In this document: one piece after another, positions 1 to 12,199 of the stretch
How positions within the stretch are numbered: the stretch's first letter is position 1
Layout: every line of letters starts with the position of its first letter
NCBI GenBank assembly: GCA_027943335.1
Contig: BSBK01006436.1
Coordinates: forward strand, 310,001 to 374,000
Source of the DNA: Chamaecyparis obtusa
Lineage: Eukaryota > Streptophyta > Pinopsida > Cupressales > Cupressaceae
DNA length: 64,000 bases
Reading direction: 5' to 3'
The notes under the pieces: generated by a model
Databases searched by the model: none
The model's input: the letters and a program-made list of their open reading frames with translations, nothing else
Told to the model about the DNA's origin: nothing
Made by a program: the position numbers and the translations under genes

Positions 1-508
1 TGACATATGGTCTCTTTTTGCATGGGACCAACTCTTATGGGTAGCACTATGACTCCTTTTGAGGCTCTTTCTTCATCATCGTAGGCTTTTATGGTGATCT
101 TTTCTTAGGGTCAATAGCCTCCTCAGAAAATCCTAGGGCTTTCACCAAGTTAAGGGTACAAATGTTTAGGTTGGCTCCTCCATCTATAAGGACTCTCTTC
201 ACCCTATGCTTATGGATCAACACTTCTATATGTAACGGCAAATTTTGCAGATGATTAAGGGACATGTCATCTTGTTCGAAAAATGATAGGCAATGGGGTG
301 TGATTAGGTGCCCTACCATATTTTGGAATTTTTCTACCTCCAAATTTAGAATCATATTTGTTTCCAACAAGGCTTTCTCCAAGATATCCTTATGAATTGG
401 TGATAATTTGAGCAGCTCAAGAATAGAGATTTGAGCGGGAGTTCTTTGTAATTGATCAACCAAGTTATATTGTTTTGATGATGATGTTGAAGCTTGGTTT
501 GATATCAC
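1..508 (-). pseudogene. gypsy retropepsin-like protease region (partial)
   Basis: This segment is in frame with the gag segment upstream (569-2390) and continues past the window edge. The visible part has a region preceding the protease (FQNMVGHLITP) and then the core KRVLIDGGANLNI. The catalytic motif is D-G-G-A instead of D-S/T-G-A; the element B homologue reads D-G-A-A at the same place. The conserved FSEEAIDPKK follows. Family knowledge: retropepsins cut the Gag-Pol polyprotein in virus-like particles. With an altered motif and in-frame stops in the reading frame, this copy is unlikely to be active. Confidence 0.75.
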
Positions 509-568
509 AACTTTTGGAGTGTTGGTAGGTAGGATAATTTTTTATGCTTGCCCCCTAGTGACAACATT

Positions 569-2390
569 TTATGATACTTCCCTTGACTTATCTTTCACTA
601 TGATAACATTTATGGTTTGATCCTCTTCTCTTATAGTATTTATCGTGTTATCATAGGTATGAGAAAAATTCACTTTCTCATTGCCCTTTTTTTTATTTTG
701 ATTAGCATTTGATGAATCACCTTTTTCATGATTCAAAAAGGGGTTTTTGAAGGCCATGTGATCGCCATTATTTTGAGGCCCTTCAATTTGAATGGTTCCC
801 TTGTCAATTAAATCTTGCACCAAGTGTTTTAACCTCATGCATTCATTTTTTGGGTGACCTCTATTTCGATGATATTCACAATGATGGGCCTCATTCCACC
901 AATAAGGCTTAACTTCAGGTTCATAATCTTTCATATCTAGTAATGTGATGACATTATTAGTAACCAAGGTCCTTAATACATTCTCCAAAGGTTCACCCAA
1001 GTAGGTGAATTTCTTTTTATTATAATTGGAGTAGGAAGATTTTGATTTGTCCCCTTTAGCATTATTGTTGGAAGTGTTGGAATTTGTATTGGAATTATTG
1101 GAATTATATGGAGCTTTGTTTGATTGATTAACATTATTTGAAGAATTAGCTCCATATGGTAGAATAAAAGGGGTTGATTTCAAGTTGTGGGCCTCCACAA
1201 CTCCATCATTCACAAGGTTTTTGTTATTATTCTTAGTCCATGATTTAGATTTATCATTATTGTTGTTGGACCCTTGATTATTGAAATACTTAGGCACATA
1301 ATTATTTTTATTGTTGTTATTATTGTTGTTGTTGTTGTTGTTGTATTTTTTATCTTTAAATAATTTGATTTCACCTCTCTTGACCAAAACATCTTCAATC
1401 TTGATCCCATTTTCGATGATTTTTTCAAATGTTGGGGGACATTGAAGTTGTAATCTATAATTCATTTATGTGGTCAAATTGTTAGTGAAGATCTCCATCT
1501 TCTCTTTCTCAGGGAAACTTCATGGATACCTTGTGAAAATGGTCCTCCACCTTTGTAGGAATACTAAGAAGGACTCTCCATCTTTCTATTTTGTATCACA
1601 CAACTTGAGCATTGCAATTTCATGCTCAATGTTATAAGAGTAATGGGTTACAAACTTGGAGGCTAGCTCTTCAAAGGTCTTTATTCCTGGGGTTAGTTTT
1701 GAAAACCACTCCATTGTGGGACCTCCTAAGCTTCTAGGAAAGAGTCTCATTAGATATGTATCATTGTGCATGAACTCTATGCTTAGGGCACAAAACTCTC
1801 TCAAATGATCCTATGGGTCTGTTTTACCCATGTACTTATCATATTTAGGAAAAATGGTATTGAAAGGGAAAGATACCATAGCTAAGCTTTTGTCGAAAGG
1901 GAAAGGACACAAAGCTTCAATGGAAAAGGCCTTAGGTTCAGCTGCCTTCTTCATGGTATCAATTTTTTCTTGGAAGGACTTGATCTGCCTATTCATAACA
2001 TTCATAGGGTCATCTTGCTATTGGTCTTTCTTGAGTTGGTCAATATCAAAATCATAAGGCAGCTTTACTCCCCTTTGAGCTAGATTTAGGAAAAAGTTAT
2101 CCTTATCCTTATCTATCAATTTCTCCATAACCTCTAGGAAGTCTAGGTCTTGGGCAACTTTCTCAACCCTTTCCTCAAGTGTTTCTTTGGAATTATAATT
2201 GACATTGTTGGTATTGTGATTATGATATGCCGAATTTCTATCTTCCATCTCTCCAAGTCTTTGTTCAAATAGATTTGGAAAAATTTCCTCTTGATTAGGG
2301 TCCTTGAAAATACTTTAGTATTCAACTTCTTGCCCTTGGTTTGCAAAAAGAGTGCTATCTCCTAGTAATGTTTTCCTATATGTGTGGGAC
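569..2390 (-). pseudogene. gypsy gag polyprotein (element A)
   Basis: This is one reading frame interrupted by in-frame stops (for example near 2006, 1805 and 1586). The N-terminal part (about 2018-2390) contains FEQRLGEMEDRN. It is followed by the capsid-like block EALCPFPFDKS and LREFCALSIEFMHNDTYLMR, with FPRSLGGPTMEWFSKL, which is Retrotrans_gag-like. The C-terminal part has an Asn-rich linker encoded by AAT/AAC runs (about 1040-1370) and a Cys/His segment HHCEYHRNRGHPKNEC, a variant zinc-binding motif. Family role: Gag forms the particle that packages element RNA. The stop before DHLREF is TAG where element B has CAA/CAG (DPQDHVREL), which points to a C-to-T mutation. Confidence 0.8.
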
Positions 2391-4350
2391 TGCGTGGAAA
2401 CCAACATCCAACAAGGGTTTGATTTGAAAGGATCCTTGATTCGAGAATTGTTGATTTTATATTAAAGAGATTTAAAAATATAAGATGAATTTTCAATGGA
2501 TATATCTCTCACTTGTTTATGTATTTCAAACACAACAACCACGCATTCACTTGTCTCTTTTTACCCACTTAACACAAAATGTTTGATTTGAAGAACATTG
2601 TCATGGGTTTTGCACAAAAGGACACTTCAAGCACCTACCTAGCACAAGATTTGGTTCGTAAACATGGCTCTAAAAGGTGGTCTTTCTATTTTATCAAGGA
2701 TTTAGTATTGATTCCGTTCAAATAGACTTTAAACTTTCATCCCCTAACCCACATGCACAAAAAGTATGATTTGGCGCAATCCGTGAAGACTACTAGAGGA
2801 AGTTCAAAAAATTTAAAATCCATTTGTCACACACCCCATTAAGGATGTATGCATTTCATTTTATAGTGGGTTGGATTCCCGCAACAAAAGCGAGCATATC
2901 CCACTTTGGGCTATCCCTCTCACTGCCCTCGTTAAGGCAAACTCGAGAGGCGAGCCCACTAATTCTCTAGCATGTTCATTCAAAGCAAGGAAAATAGAAT
3001 TAAGGTTAAGCTTTTGGGAATTTGGTTCACCGAAAGGTGAAGAGCATATCTCTAACTTTTCCTTTAGTTCCCAAATAGAATTAGCAATGTTCAATTGATT
3101 TCACCCACTAACTATAGGGATTTGAGTATTTCTACTCTCTTCCACAAACAAGGGGCTTTGATTTTATGTGTTTGATTCCTTAATCCTTCTTAATTACTAG
3201 ATTCTTGAAGTGCACCAATGCCACAATTTAAGGGAAAATATTGACTAGTTGAGGCTTACCTTTTTCTTGTAGCTAACCGAAGTTAGGGGCATTTTTGAGT
3301 GATTTCATTATTTTTATCCTTACCTTGGCAATATCTCCTTCCAAATGTGCTTTTCCACCAGCAAGTTAGTCAACACCAACAATCACAATGAGGGGAAACC
3401 AAATCTAAATTGATGAAGCAAAGAATTATGTATTGAACTTTAAGCACCTTATTTGCAAATTTTTAAGGAAAAACTTGAACTAAGGAGTAAAAATCCAATT
3501 AAGAGAAACAAATTTCATTTTGTAAGCTTCAATAATTGCAAGATAGTTTTGATATAACTAGTTTTTGTCCTCTTGTGATGTCTCAAGAACATCCTTGATG
3601 TGTGCAATGTTTTCCTTCTTGATCTTCTTAACCAATGCATTTTCTTCTTGATTAAACCTGCTCTTTGGCTTTTGGACCTTTCTGTGCCTACTCATTTATA
3701 GTCAAAACATACAAACAAAGAGTTAGATAATTGAATTGATCAATCTGACGGCAAATTAAGACAACAGATAGAAAGCGACATTGTCCAACTAATACACGTG
3801 ATCAAATTGTTAGCAGGCGTAACTTTAATGACAGCAAGCATCACTTTCTAGTGAAACAAGCGACATCGAAAGTTAATCAAGCGTGAACAATTTATTGCTA
3901 AGCATAAACAGTATTGAAAATTATGTAAAATGATTTATCTGAAGTGACAGTTTAACAATACTAAGCATAAAATGACAAATACTACATGTGACTATTTCTG
4001 TAAAGTGCGTAGCAAAGCTCAGTCACAGGCGGTAACAAATTGTAGATAGGTGACACTTCTTAAGTCACAGGCATGACTTTACTTGCAAAGGCTGAACAAT
4101 TTATCTTACAGGTGTGAGTATCTATCTCCTAGGTGACTAGAAAGAATTTAAGACCAGAAAGAAGTGATCAACTAAGCATGAGTTATCAGCTAGTAGGCGT
4201 CAGAACAGTGATCTTAGGCATCATCGAAATGACTATAAGTGTGACTGAATCTATTGTACGCATGACTTCACCTATTTTCTATAGAAAACTCATGGAAAAT
4301 TAAAAATACAAGCATACAAAATATGATGAAAATGATGAAATGAGGCTTAG
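2391..4350 (-). other. untranslated leader of element A
   Basis: This stretch between the primer-binding site and gag has no convincing ORF. Its part nearest the LTR (about 3780-4290) holds many degenerate copies of a short motif like aggcgtgactt, at irregular spacing of roughly 30-60 bp. Long leaders with repeats also occur in element B. Confidence 0.6.
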
Positions 4351-4369
4351 AGCCCCACGATGGGCACCA
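4351..4369 (-). promoter_or_regulatory. primer-binding site of element A
   Basis: On the minus strand the sequence just inside the LTR is TGGTGCCCATCGTGGGGCT, after a 3-base spacer. A TGG start next to the 5' LTR is the usual place where a host tRNA 3' end anneals to prime reverse transcription. Element B has nearly the same site (38198-38216). I cannot assign the tRNA with certainty. Confidence 0.65.
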
Positions 4370-4372
4370 TTT

Positions 4373-5086
4373 TGTGTACAAGGGAATGTACCTTCATAGA
4401 ATTAAGGTTAATCATCAATAATAAATGAAATAGTAACTAAATTAAACCATAATAGAGCAACTATTTAGCAAATTAATGATCAATTGAGAATCCTATGGGT
4501 CTCTAACTAAGAATGTTAATGCAAAGCTCTCAGCAAGCTTCCATTAATGACAGTCCTAGAATGAGAATGATAGGGGGTGTAGTTGTGTTTGATCATGATA
4601 AACCTTGGTTGAGTCCTTGGTTCCACCCTTTGAAGACAATGCAAATTTTGTGTCCTCAAAGCTTGGGACAAGTAGACAAGATCAATAGACAAGATTCTCT
4701 TTCACTTTTAGTGATTGAGATTGAATTTGGCTTGATCCATGTGAATGCCTTTCCTCAAATCTCATTGGTTGATTGATTTCCTCTACTTTTCGGTTGTTGA
4801 GAGTAATTGAGATTTATTAATTGATTTATTTTAGCCATGTACCCCTTGAATGAGTTGAATTTAATTTAATCCAAGACTATACAATTAATTGATTTAATTG
4901 TATTTTGATTTGATTGCACTTTATTAAAATGCTCTCAATTTTGATTAATCTTGAATTAAGACTTGGTTTTCATTTTGATTGGCTAATTATGAATTATGAT
5001 TCAATTGATTCAATTATATCCTTGATTTGCTTTGATTTGACTCAATTTTCTTTGATTTGATCTTTGTCCATTTTTAGGTGATTACA
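4373..5086 (-). repeat. 5' LTR of element A
   Basis: This 714-bp LTR begins TGTGTACAAG and ends GTGATTACA on the plus strand. Both borders were set by comparison with element B (TGTGTGTG... and ...GGTATTACA) and by the adjacent primer-binding site. It is very AT-rich, especially 4790-5070, with many runs of ttgattt. Confidence 0.75.
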
Positions 5087-5699
5087 ACAGTTATCATGGA
5101 GCCTTGCGCACTTGGAGATATGTTGAAGACATGTTAGTGATGTTTCAGTCATGGACGCATAGTCCAATGATCAGTAGAAGTGAAGTTATGTCATCACTAT
5201 TCGCCAGTAGCATTTTTTTGTGTTTATTCAGAAGAGTCGACAGAGATTTTATTAGTTCTAGAGTTGGGCCTATCTTTTGGGTATGCCCTTGGAGTTAAGC
5301 TTAGAGAAGAGTTATTGATGTTCCTTTAAGAGTGCATGAAGTAATTCAACTTGAGGAGAAAGATACAGTTGTTTTGGTAGAGTCGATAGTGTGTAGTGTG
5401 CGTCTACAATTATCTTATTGGACAAGCCCCAGAATGTGTTGCATGCATAGTAGAGATGACATGATGGTTATCAAAGTTTGATATGGTTTCTCTAATATGA
5501 TTTCAAGGTGGTTCTAACAAGCTAACTTGATTATATCATTTAGAGGAAAAATATTTATAGATAGTCATTTGTGATTGTTTGAGTGTGGTTCATAGTTGAT
5601 TAACCAGAGCAGAGTAAAGTGTGTGAAGTGTTGAACCATAAGAGGAAGGTCTATGTGACCAAGTAAAGTGTTAGTGCTATTCATTGGAACTAATCTAGA
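5087..5699. other. no gene recognised
   Basis: This is sequence flanking element A. A 64-codon open frame at 5104-5298 has no family features. I see nothing I can name. Confidence 0.4.
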
Positions 5700-6146
5700 C
5701 AGCAGGTCTAAGCACAGTTCACCAAGATCCAGATATAGTGTGTATCTGTTATTCTGAAGGTTGTAGCCTTCACCCCTTTGAGCAGTGAGCTCTCAGATAA
5801 TGTGTCCTCTCCCCTAACAAGGACTATTGTAAAAGACTCCTAATAGGGTCCAACCCTTGACCAGGTCTACTGTACTAAATATATTGTAAAGCAACTCCTA
5901 ACGGAGTTAAGGATCTTCTAACAAGGATCATAATACACTAGTGAAGAATATTAGTGGGTGTCAATTCCCACCAGGGTTTTTACCTATTTGGGTTTCCCCG
6001 TAACCAAAATATTGTGTTGAGTTCAAGTATTCTTTCATTGTGTTTATGCTTTATGTTTAATTATACTTAATTGGATAAAAGAATTGAAACTTGTAAATAA
6101 CTGATTCGCCCCCCCTCTCAATTATCTCTTGGGACTATTCCTAACA
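5700..6146 (+). repeat. copia-like LTR, 3' portion
   Basis: The stretch resembles the R-U5 part of plant Ty1/copia LTRs: a run of gggttt...ccccgtaacc followed by a C-rich ttcgccccccctctcaatt and the end attcctaaca. The expected start TGTTAGGAAT is not found upstream, so the LTR is truncated or decayed. Family assignment rests on composition and ending only. Confidence 0.3.
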
Positions 6147-6149
6147 CTT

Positions 6150-6560
6150 GCTCCATTCTAGAAGTTGTGCTCATGTAAAAATTCTTGCATAATTTCATGC
6201 ACATTTGGTATTTATTTTGTGGTCTGAAGAGTTGTTAACACTCCCTTTACCCTTTGGGCATCATCTTCATGAATTGCATCCTTTTTCTCTTCCTAATTTG
6301 CTTCATGATGCAAAGTCTGAGATTCATCACCTTTATTGAAACCAGTACTCCACGAGTTTCTATTACCATCTCATTTTGAATTATCATGTGAACTGTTATT
6401 ACTCATGAGAGTTCTATTCTCATCATATGTTTCATATTCTCTATCAAGGAACCTTTTGAATCCCTAGAAATTCATTTCTGAATTTGGATTCCCTGTCTTA
6501 CTTGATTTATTCCTTTTTTAGGGCTTAATTAACTATGATCTCCAAGTCCCTGATTTAGAG
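6150..6560 (-). pseudogene. gag-like fragment of a third gypsy element
   Basis: A minus-strand frame reads through with few stops and contains RFLDREYETYDENRTLMSNN, an Asn/Ser-rich stretch, then RVKGVLTTLQTTK. It lies where gag should be relative to the primer-binding site at 6762-6779. The leftward remainder is missing and is replaced at about 6147 by copia-LTR-like sequence. I do not recognise a specific family. Confidence 0.35.
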
Positions 6561-6761
6561 ATCTTCTACTCCACATGAATTTTAAGATAGGTGTCTAGGA
6601 TCTTTTCTAACCCTTTCACAAATTATACACTTCTTACTTTGGATAGAGTCGCCACCTCTTTTCAAGAAAAATATTGTTTACTGGTTTTCTAGGTTCTTCC
6701 TTCTAGTAGAGTAAACTTCTTTTATCACCAAAGATTCTGAATGTATTTTATACACAACTAT

Positions 6762-6779
6762 CCCCAGCAGAGTCACCAA
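6762..6779 (-). promoter_or_regulatory. gypsy primer-binding site
   Basis: The minus strand reads TTGGTGACTCTGCTGGGG, a form typical of plant gypsy primer-binding sites (TGGCGACTCTGCTGGGG-like). The LTR it belongs to would start a few bases to the right (about 6785) and is interrupted at 6806 by the next element. Confidence 0.55.
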
Positions 6780-6805
6780 TCTATTGGTTCCCATATCAAT
6801 ATATT

Positions 6806-7746
6806 TGATGCAAGGGCATTCAAGGTTAAGATAGGGGCATTATGTGTCCTCAGTGAAACTGCATGGAGTGTTTGTATTTTGGTCGGTGTTACTCAGTTGC
6901 AACCTTGATCGACAACCTTAGTCATTGAAGGAAGCTCAGTCACTGAAGGAACTCGGTAGTCTCTAGCACTTGGTGAAGTGTTACTCAGTCATGCCTACGG
7001 TGCTTGGTCGACACTGGTGCTCGGTGATGCCTGGCGTGCTCAATGATTTTACTGTCGCTTGGTAGTTCTGGCTTACCGACTGGAGTTTTGTGTGATTTTT
7101 TGAGCTGACTTGGTGAATTTATTATTGGTAGCCATTGTTATGGGCTGACATGCTGAATTAAATGTTTATATACATTTGTAAGCTGACTTATATGGCATTT
7201 AATTATTTGTTTTGGGGAGTTAAGGGTTTCATCTTGCTGACTTGTGGCTGATGATTAGTATTTAAGGAGTGCTTGGGTAGATGTTTGGGATAGAATTTGG
7301 GGGGGAGGACTTAGACAATAGAGTAGATATGAATATCAGATGTGAAGCTTGAGAGTGAAGTTTTGGAAAAGTTCTTGATGTCCTTGCAGATCAGATTGTT
7401 ATCTAATAGTTTGTAGTTGCAGAGCTAGTGGTTTGCATACTTGGGAACAAGGAGATTGCTTGGAGGCTTGCAAGCTCAAGTTTAGATTTGCCTTAGGGTT
7501 TCCATCAAGTTCTGATTGTCTTTAGAACTGAACTAGCTGATATTGTATTAGATTTGGTTGTGGATCTTGCAAAAATGTTTTCTAATTGTAATTGGCCCTA
7601 ACTCAAAAGGCCTTACAGTTGGACATGTTAATGAAAATTAGTGTTAAACAATTAATTTGTGTTGCATTGTTGAGTAATCCGTGGTGTAATTTTGTTGGCT
7701 ACAAGGTTTGGACTGTCCTTCATTGGATCCACCTACCTTGACTGCA
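6806..7746 (+). repeat. 5' LTR of the gag-protease element
   Basis: Begins TGATGCAAGG and ends CTTGACTGCA. The first 250 bp hold many copies of ctcggt/ctcagt-like words. A TATA-like tatttaagg near 7259 is a candidate promoter element. Of the first six differences from the 3' LTR, five are transitions. Confidence 0.9.
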
Positions 7747-7751
7747 TTAGA

Positions 7752-7763
7752 TGGTATCAGAGC
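7752..7763 (+). promoter_or_regulatory. primer-binding site TGGTATCAGAGC
   Basis: Exact match to the plant initiator-tRNA-Met primer-binding sequence, 5 bases after the 5' LTR. Confidence 0.9.
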
Positions 7764-8002
7764 AAAAGGTTGATCTTGTTGAAGCAGAAGGTTGACCTAG
7801 CAAGGCTGATCTTGCAAAGTTGATCTTGTTGGTGAAAATATTGTGCGCAATCTAGATTGCAGATCTGAAGCACTAAACTTGTGAAATTGTGCCCTAGTTA
7901 TTTGCAAGATTGTAGGTTGAGATCTGACTTGTTGCAACTTGGAAATTGTCACAAGGTGGTTAGTGAGGGTTTTTTGTAGAGGGTTTTTTTATATCTTTAA
8001 GG

Positions 8003-9607
8003 ATGCCTCCAAGAAGATTGGACCCTAGAGTTATTTTAGATCTTTGTGATACTATTGAATCCCAGATCATAGAGAAGGTGAAATCAGATTTAAGATCTAA
8101 GATGGAATTGATGAAGAATGACATAGTCACCGAGATCATGAGAACTGTTGCTGGTATACCTCAGAATGTTGGCACTGAGGATGGTTATGAAGAAGCTGTT
8201 GAAGCATTTGAAACTGTTGGATCTAGTGGTGATGACCAGAGGAACATATCTGGTGAAGACATAACTTCTTGGTTTCCTAGATCTACTGCTCAGTTTAGTA
8301 ATTACCGAATGGAAGTTTCTATTTTCTTTGGTACTTTGAAGCCTGACAATTTGATTGATTGGATTGGTGAACTTGAAGATTTCTTTGAGCTAGAAGAAAT
8401 TGAAGATCCCTTTTAGGTGAGATTATCATAGATAAAGTTGAAAGGACATGTTGCTCTTTGGTGGAAAGAATTACAAAGAGACCAAGAAGATGAAGGTGAA
8501 ACAAAGATCAATCGGTGGATATTGATGGTGACTAAGTTGAAAGTTAAGTTCATACCAGCTGACTATGAGCTTGACTTGTTTAAGAAGTTGAAAAATCTGA
8601 AACAGAAGGATTTTTTTGTTGAAGATTATACCAAGGAGTTCTACAAACTTACTATTTAGTTTGGACACCGAGAGCTTGGTAAGGAAAAGGTAGCTCAGTA
8701 TGTGAATGGTCTGAGATTCAATATTCAAGATGAGCTTGGTATGCTAAAAATTGACTTTGTTGAAGATGCTTATCAGTATGCTCTGAAGGTAGAAGATAAG
8801 TTGAAGAGGAAACAACCTAGTAACTCCTGAGGGAAAGAAAAGATTGATCACTCAGTGAAGGATAAACTGACTGATGCAGAAGATGAACAAAAACTTGTGG
8901 AACTAAAAAAGAAGATAGGTAGAGTTATCTTTAAGGGTACTTGCTATAACTATAGAGAGGAAGGACACCATTCTTTTGAGTGTACACAAAAGAAGGTTGA
9001 CTGACAAACTGCTGTGATGAATGAGAACATTCAGAATGAACCTGAATCAGAGAATGTGCTACTTCGGTGAACATTGCTCAGTACAAAGGATGAACCTTGT
9101 CAAAGGAGTAACTTGTTTAGGACCCGATGCAAGACTGAAGGTAAACTCTATGATGATATTGTTAATAGTGGTAGTATTGATAACCTTGTTGTTGAGGACC
9201 TAGTTCAAAAACTTGGTTTGAGTATAATGAAGCATCTTTGTCCTTATAGGCTTGGCTGGTTGCAAGATTTTCATGCTTTGGAAGTAAGAGAACAATGCTT
9301 CATTGATGTTCAGATTGGCCAGTATAAGGATCTTGTGTTATGTGACATTTTGAAGATGAATAGTTGTGATATATTGCTCGGTAGACCTTGGCAATATGAT
9401 TGCAGCGCTATTTATGACTATGCCCAGAATGTGTTTATTGTTGAGAAGGATGACGGTAAGTTTTCACTGATGCCTTTGATGGATACAAAACTCAATAGGA
9501 GAAGCCTGAGTATTGGTAGCCGAGTTGAAATTGTGGATCCAGAGAAAATGGATGATCAGTATGGAGAACTAGCTTGTACATTGTCAAGAAAAGACTTGAA
9601 GAGATAG
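8003..9607 (+). pseudogene. gag-protease polyprotein, no pol
   Basis: A single frame from ATG at 8003 (MPPRRLDPRV) to the stop at 9605-9607 is broken by five in-frame stops at 8414, 8429, 8657, 8828 and 9002. Domains in order: N-terminal helical region; Retrotrans_gag-like domain (FFGTLKPDNLIDWIGELEDFF, then GHVALWWKELQRD); zinc knuckle CYNYREEGHHSFEC (8942-8983), where the second Cys is Tyr; and a retropepsin fold (IVNSGSIDNLV, later DILLGRPWQYD) where the catalytic Asp is Asn. The zinc knuckle and protease should both be inactive. The stops and D-to-N fit C-to-T/G-to-A decay. Confidence 0.85.
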
Positions 9608-9742
9608 AGGAAACTGAAGTGGAAGAATTTACAAGCAGGAAAGGTGGAGGACTTTTATGTGAAGAACCAATTCAGGATTTATGTGTTGAATCCTGAAAGA
9701 TGTTCTTCTCACATATGAACATCTTTTGGAACCTGGGGTGTC

Positions 9743-10683
9743 TGATGCAGGGGCATCCAAGGTTAAGACAGGGGTATTTTGTGTCCTCGGTGAAACTGCA
9801 TGGAGTGTTTGTATTTTGGCCGGTGTTACTTAGTTACAGCCTTGACCAATGGTTTCGGTCATTGAAGGAAGCTCGATCACTGAAGGAACTCAATAGTCTT
9901 TGGTGCTCGGTGAAGTGTTACTCGATCATGCCTATGGTACTCAGTCGGCACTGGTGCTCAGTGATGCCTGGCGTGCTCGGTGATTTTACTGTCTCTTGGT
10001 AGTTCTGGCTTACCGACTAGAGTTCTATGTGATTTGTTGAGCTAACTTGGTGAATTTATTGTTGGTAGCCATTTTTATGGGCCAACATGTTGAATTAAAT
10101 GTTTGTATACATTTGTAAGCTGACTTTTATGGCATTTAATTATTTGTTTTGGGGAGTTAAGGGTTTCATCTTGCCAACTTGTGGCTGATGATTAGTATTT
10201 AAGGAGTGCTTGGGTAGATGTTTGGGATAGAATTTGGGGTGGAGGACTTAGACAATAGAGAAGATCTAAATATTAGATGTGAAGCTTGAGAGCGAAGTTG
10301 TGGAAAAGTTCTTGATGTCCTTGCAGATTGGATTGTTATCTGATAGTTTGTAGTTTCAAAGCTAGTGGTTTGTATACTTGGAAATAAGGAGATTGCTTGG
10401 AGGCTTGCGAGCTCAAGTTTAGATGTGCCTTAGGGTTTCCATCAGCTTTTGATTGTCTGCACAACTGAACTCGCTGAGGTTGTATTGGATCTAGTTGTGG
10501 ATCTTACAAAATTGTTTTCTAATTGTAATTGGCGCTAACCCGGAAGGCCTTACAACCGGGCATGTTAATGAAAATCAGTGTTAAACAAATAATTTGCGTT
10601 GCATTGTTGAGTAATCCACTATGTAATTCTATTGGCTACAAGGTTTGGACTATCCTTTATTGGATCCACCTACCTTGACTGCA
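9743..10683 (+). repeat. 3' LTR of the gag-protease element
   Basis: Begins TGATGCAGGG and ends CTTGACTGCA, the same length as the 5' LTR. A weak purine-rich tract (gaacctggggtg) precedes it. Confidence 0.9.
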
Positions 10684-12189
10684 TCAAGATTGGAAATCTT
10701 ATGAGCTTTCCTAATTCAATGCTTGGACTTTCCAACTGACTTGGCCATTGAATGGTAATTATTTATTATGATCCTCTTCCCCTATACTTTAGGCTCTATA
10801 GGACCAAGGTCAGTGTACCTATTCCTTAACCCAAACTTTGGGCTTAAGGCTTTTTATAGAAGATTTGTAGTTATATTTTGAGTTTTTTAGTTGATCTCTC
10901 AAGATGACAATAGGGTCTTGAGGGAGACCAAATTGTATATTCTACAATTTATAAACCAATGAACTTACATTTTCATTATTGTAATAAGAGTATTTTGAAT
11001 TCTTTTATGAATTAATTTATGTAAAATGAAAATTATTTCTTCTATCTTCTTGTAATTCTTCAAACAATGACTTTTAAAAGATGATAGACCAGTGCCCTCT
11101 TCAATTGGGCTGTAGAGACAGTCTCTTCTTAATCCTATGTACAAATTATGTGAGATAGGAAATGTTCCTATCAACTACTTCCTTTTGATGCTTTTAATTA
11201 CTTTATCATTCTATAATTAGATTTATTGAATTTAACCCAAACTTAATGAGATAAGTGAAGTTTCTCTCAATCTTTATTTTGGTTAAATTCACCCATTGGT
11301 TGTCGATGTGACCTTTATTGTTTTATTCCACAATGCAAATATATACTGATGAATTTATATGCATGACCCTTCACTTGATATATAGACTGTCCACAGGTTC
11401 CACTCTTCAGAGTTTGGAAATCACACTTCCTCCTTGCATTCTCTGATGGATGATGTCGCACTTCAAATGCTTCCCTTCTGACAAAAGAGCTTACTGATGT
11501 AGCAGGTCTCTTGTCATTTGTCAATTGGGTCCAACTAATTTGTCTTTACTTTATCTTCTCCAACATAATTATATTTTCAAAGTGTGTGGGCCCCATTTAT
11601 CCCTTAAGAATTTTGACAATTCCCTTACTCTTCTTCCAATCCCAATCACTTAGCACCTTTGAGCATTAGTTCTCTACATTAGAGTACATAGTGTATCCTT
11701 AAAGTTCAAACTTGTCATCAACCTATTGGATTTCAATGATTTTTCCTCCTCACAACTATAACTTTGAAATTATGTGGGGCCCAACCTTACCTTTGGAATT
11801 TAGGGAATCACACTACTTTTCTTCCATTCTCGATCACCAACACCCCATGAAATAGGGACTTAAACTCTTATCACTAAATGTTGTACTGATGTATTAATCA
11901 GGAATCAGAGGAGCTCGATACTGATTCTGATTGCTTTAGCTTTCCCAATCTTCCTCTAAATAACTTATGTATCATTTCTCTTTTGGCTGGGTTACTCAAC
12001 ATAGTATTTTATATGATGCATCAAGTGAAGTGGCCCTACCACATATTGTTTTTTATATTTCCATAAAGTATCAACTGAACAGTTACAGATTCACCAAAAA
12101 ATAGCAACTAAAAGTTTTGTTACTACCAAGAGCACCTAGCTAATATATATACAGTGAACCATAGACTATGGCTTTTAATAGAGAATGTT
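10684..12189. other. no gene recognised; possibly the rest of an interrupted gypsy LTR
   Basis: If the gag-protease element inserted into the LTR that starts near 6785, the remainder should resume here. I see no second copy to prove it. Two short minus-strand open frames (10965-11174, 11315-11524) have no family features. The 3' UTR of the LINE probably covers the right part. Confidence 0.3.
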
Positions 12190-12199
12190 AATCACTTTA

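Larger units (their letters stand above)
1..5086 (-). mobile_element. Ty3/gypsy LTR retrotransposon, element A, 5' part
   Basis: The element runs on the minus strand and is cut by the left window edge. Reading leftward it has an LTR (4373-5086), a primer-binding site, a leader of about 2 kb without ORFs, gag, and the start of a retropepsin region. The LTR has TG...CA ends and is followed by acagt (5087-5091), which should be the target-site duplication; its partner lies outside the window. Gag closely resembles that of element B at 28504-35950 (both contain MRLFPRSLGG), so the two are related families. RT, RNase H and integrase are expected beyond base 1. Confidence 0.85.
6806..10683 (+). mobile_element. 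short LTR element with gag-protease only
   Basis: Two LTRs of equal length (6806-7746 and 9743-10683, 941 bp each) flank a 2-kb interior. The interior has an initiator-Met-type primer-binding site and a single gag-protease frame. No RT, RNase H or integrase is present: the 3' LTR starts 135 bp after the protease frame ends. It is therefore non-autonomous and would need a partner's enzymes. The expected 5-bp target duplications do not match (atatt at 6801-6805, tcaag at 10684-10688). LTR differences are largely transitions. It resembles the TR-GAG type of plant elements, an inference from structure. Confidence 0.85.

Noticed and set aside
569..1465. Asn-rich ORF that could look like a prion-like host protein
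   Set aside because: It lies in frame with gag and protease of element A and contains the gag Cys/His segment; the Asn runs come from AAT/AAC repeats.
3780..4290. Possible CRISPR-like array
   Set aside because: Spacing is irregular, copies are degenerate, and the context is a plant retrotransposon leader.
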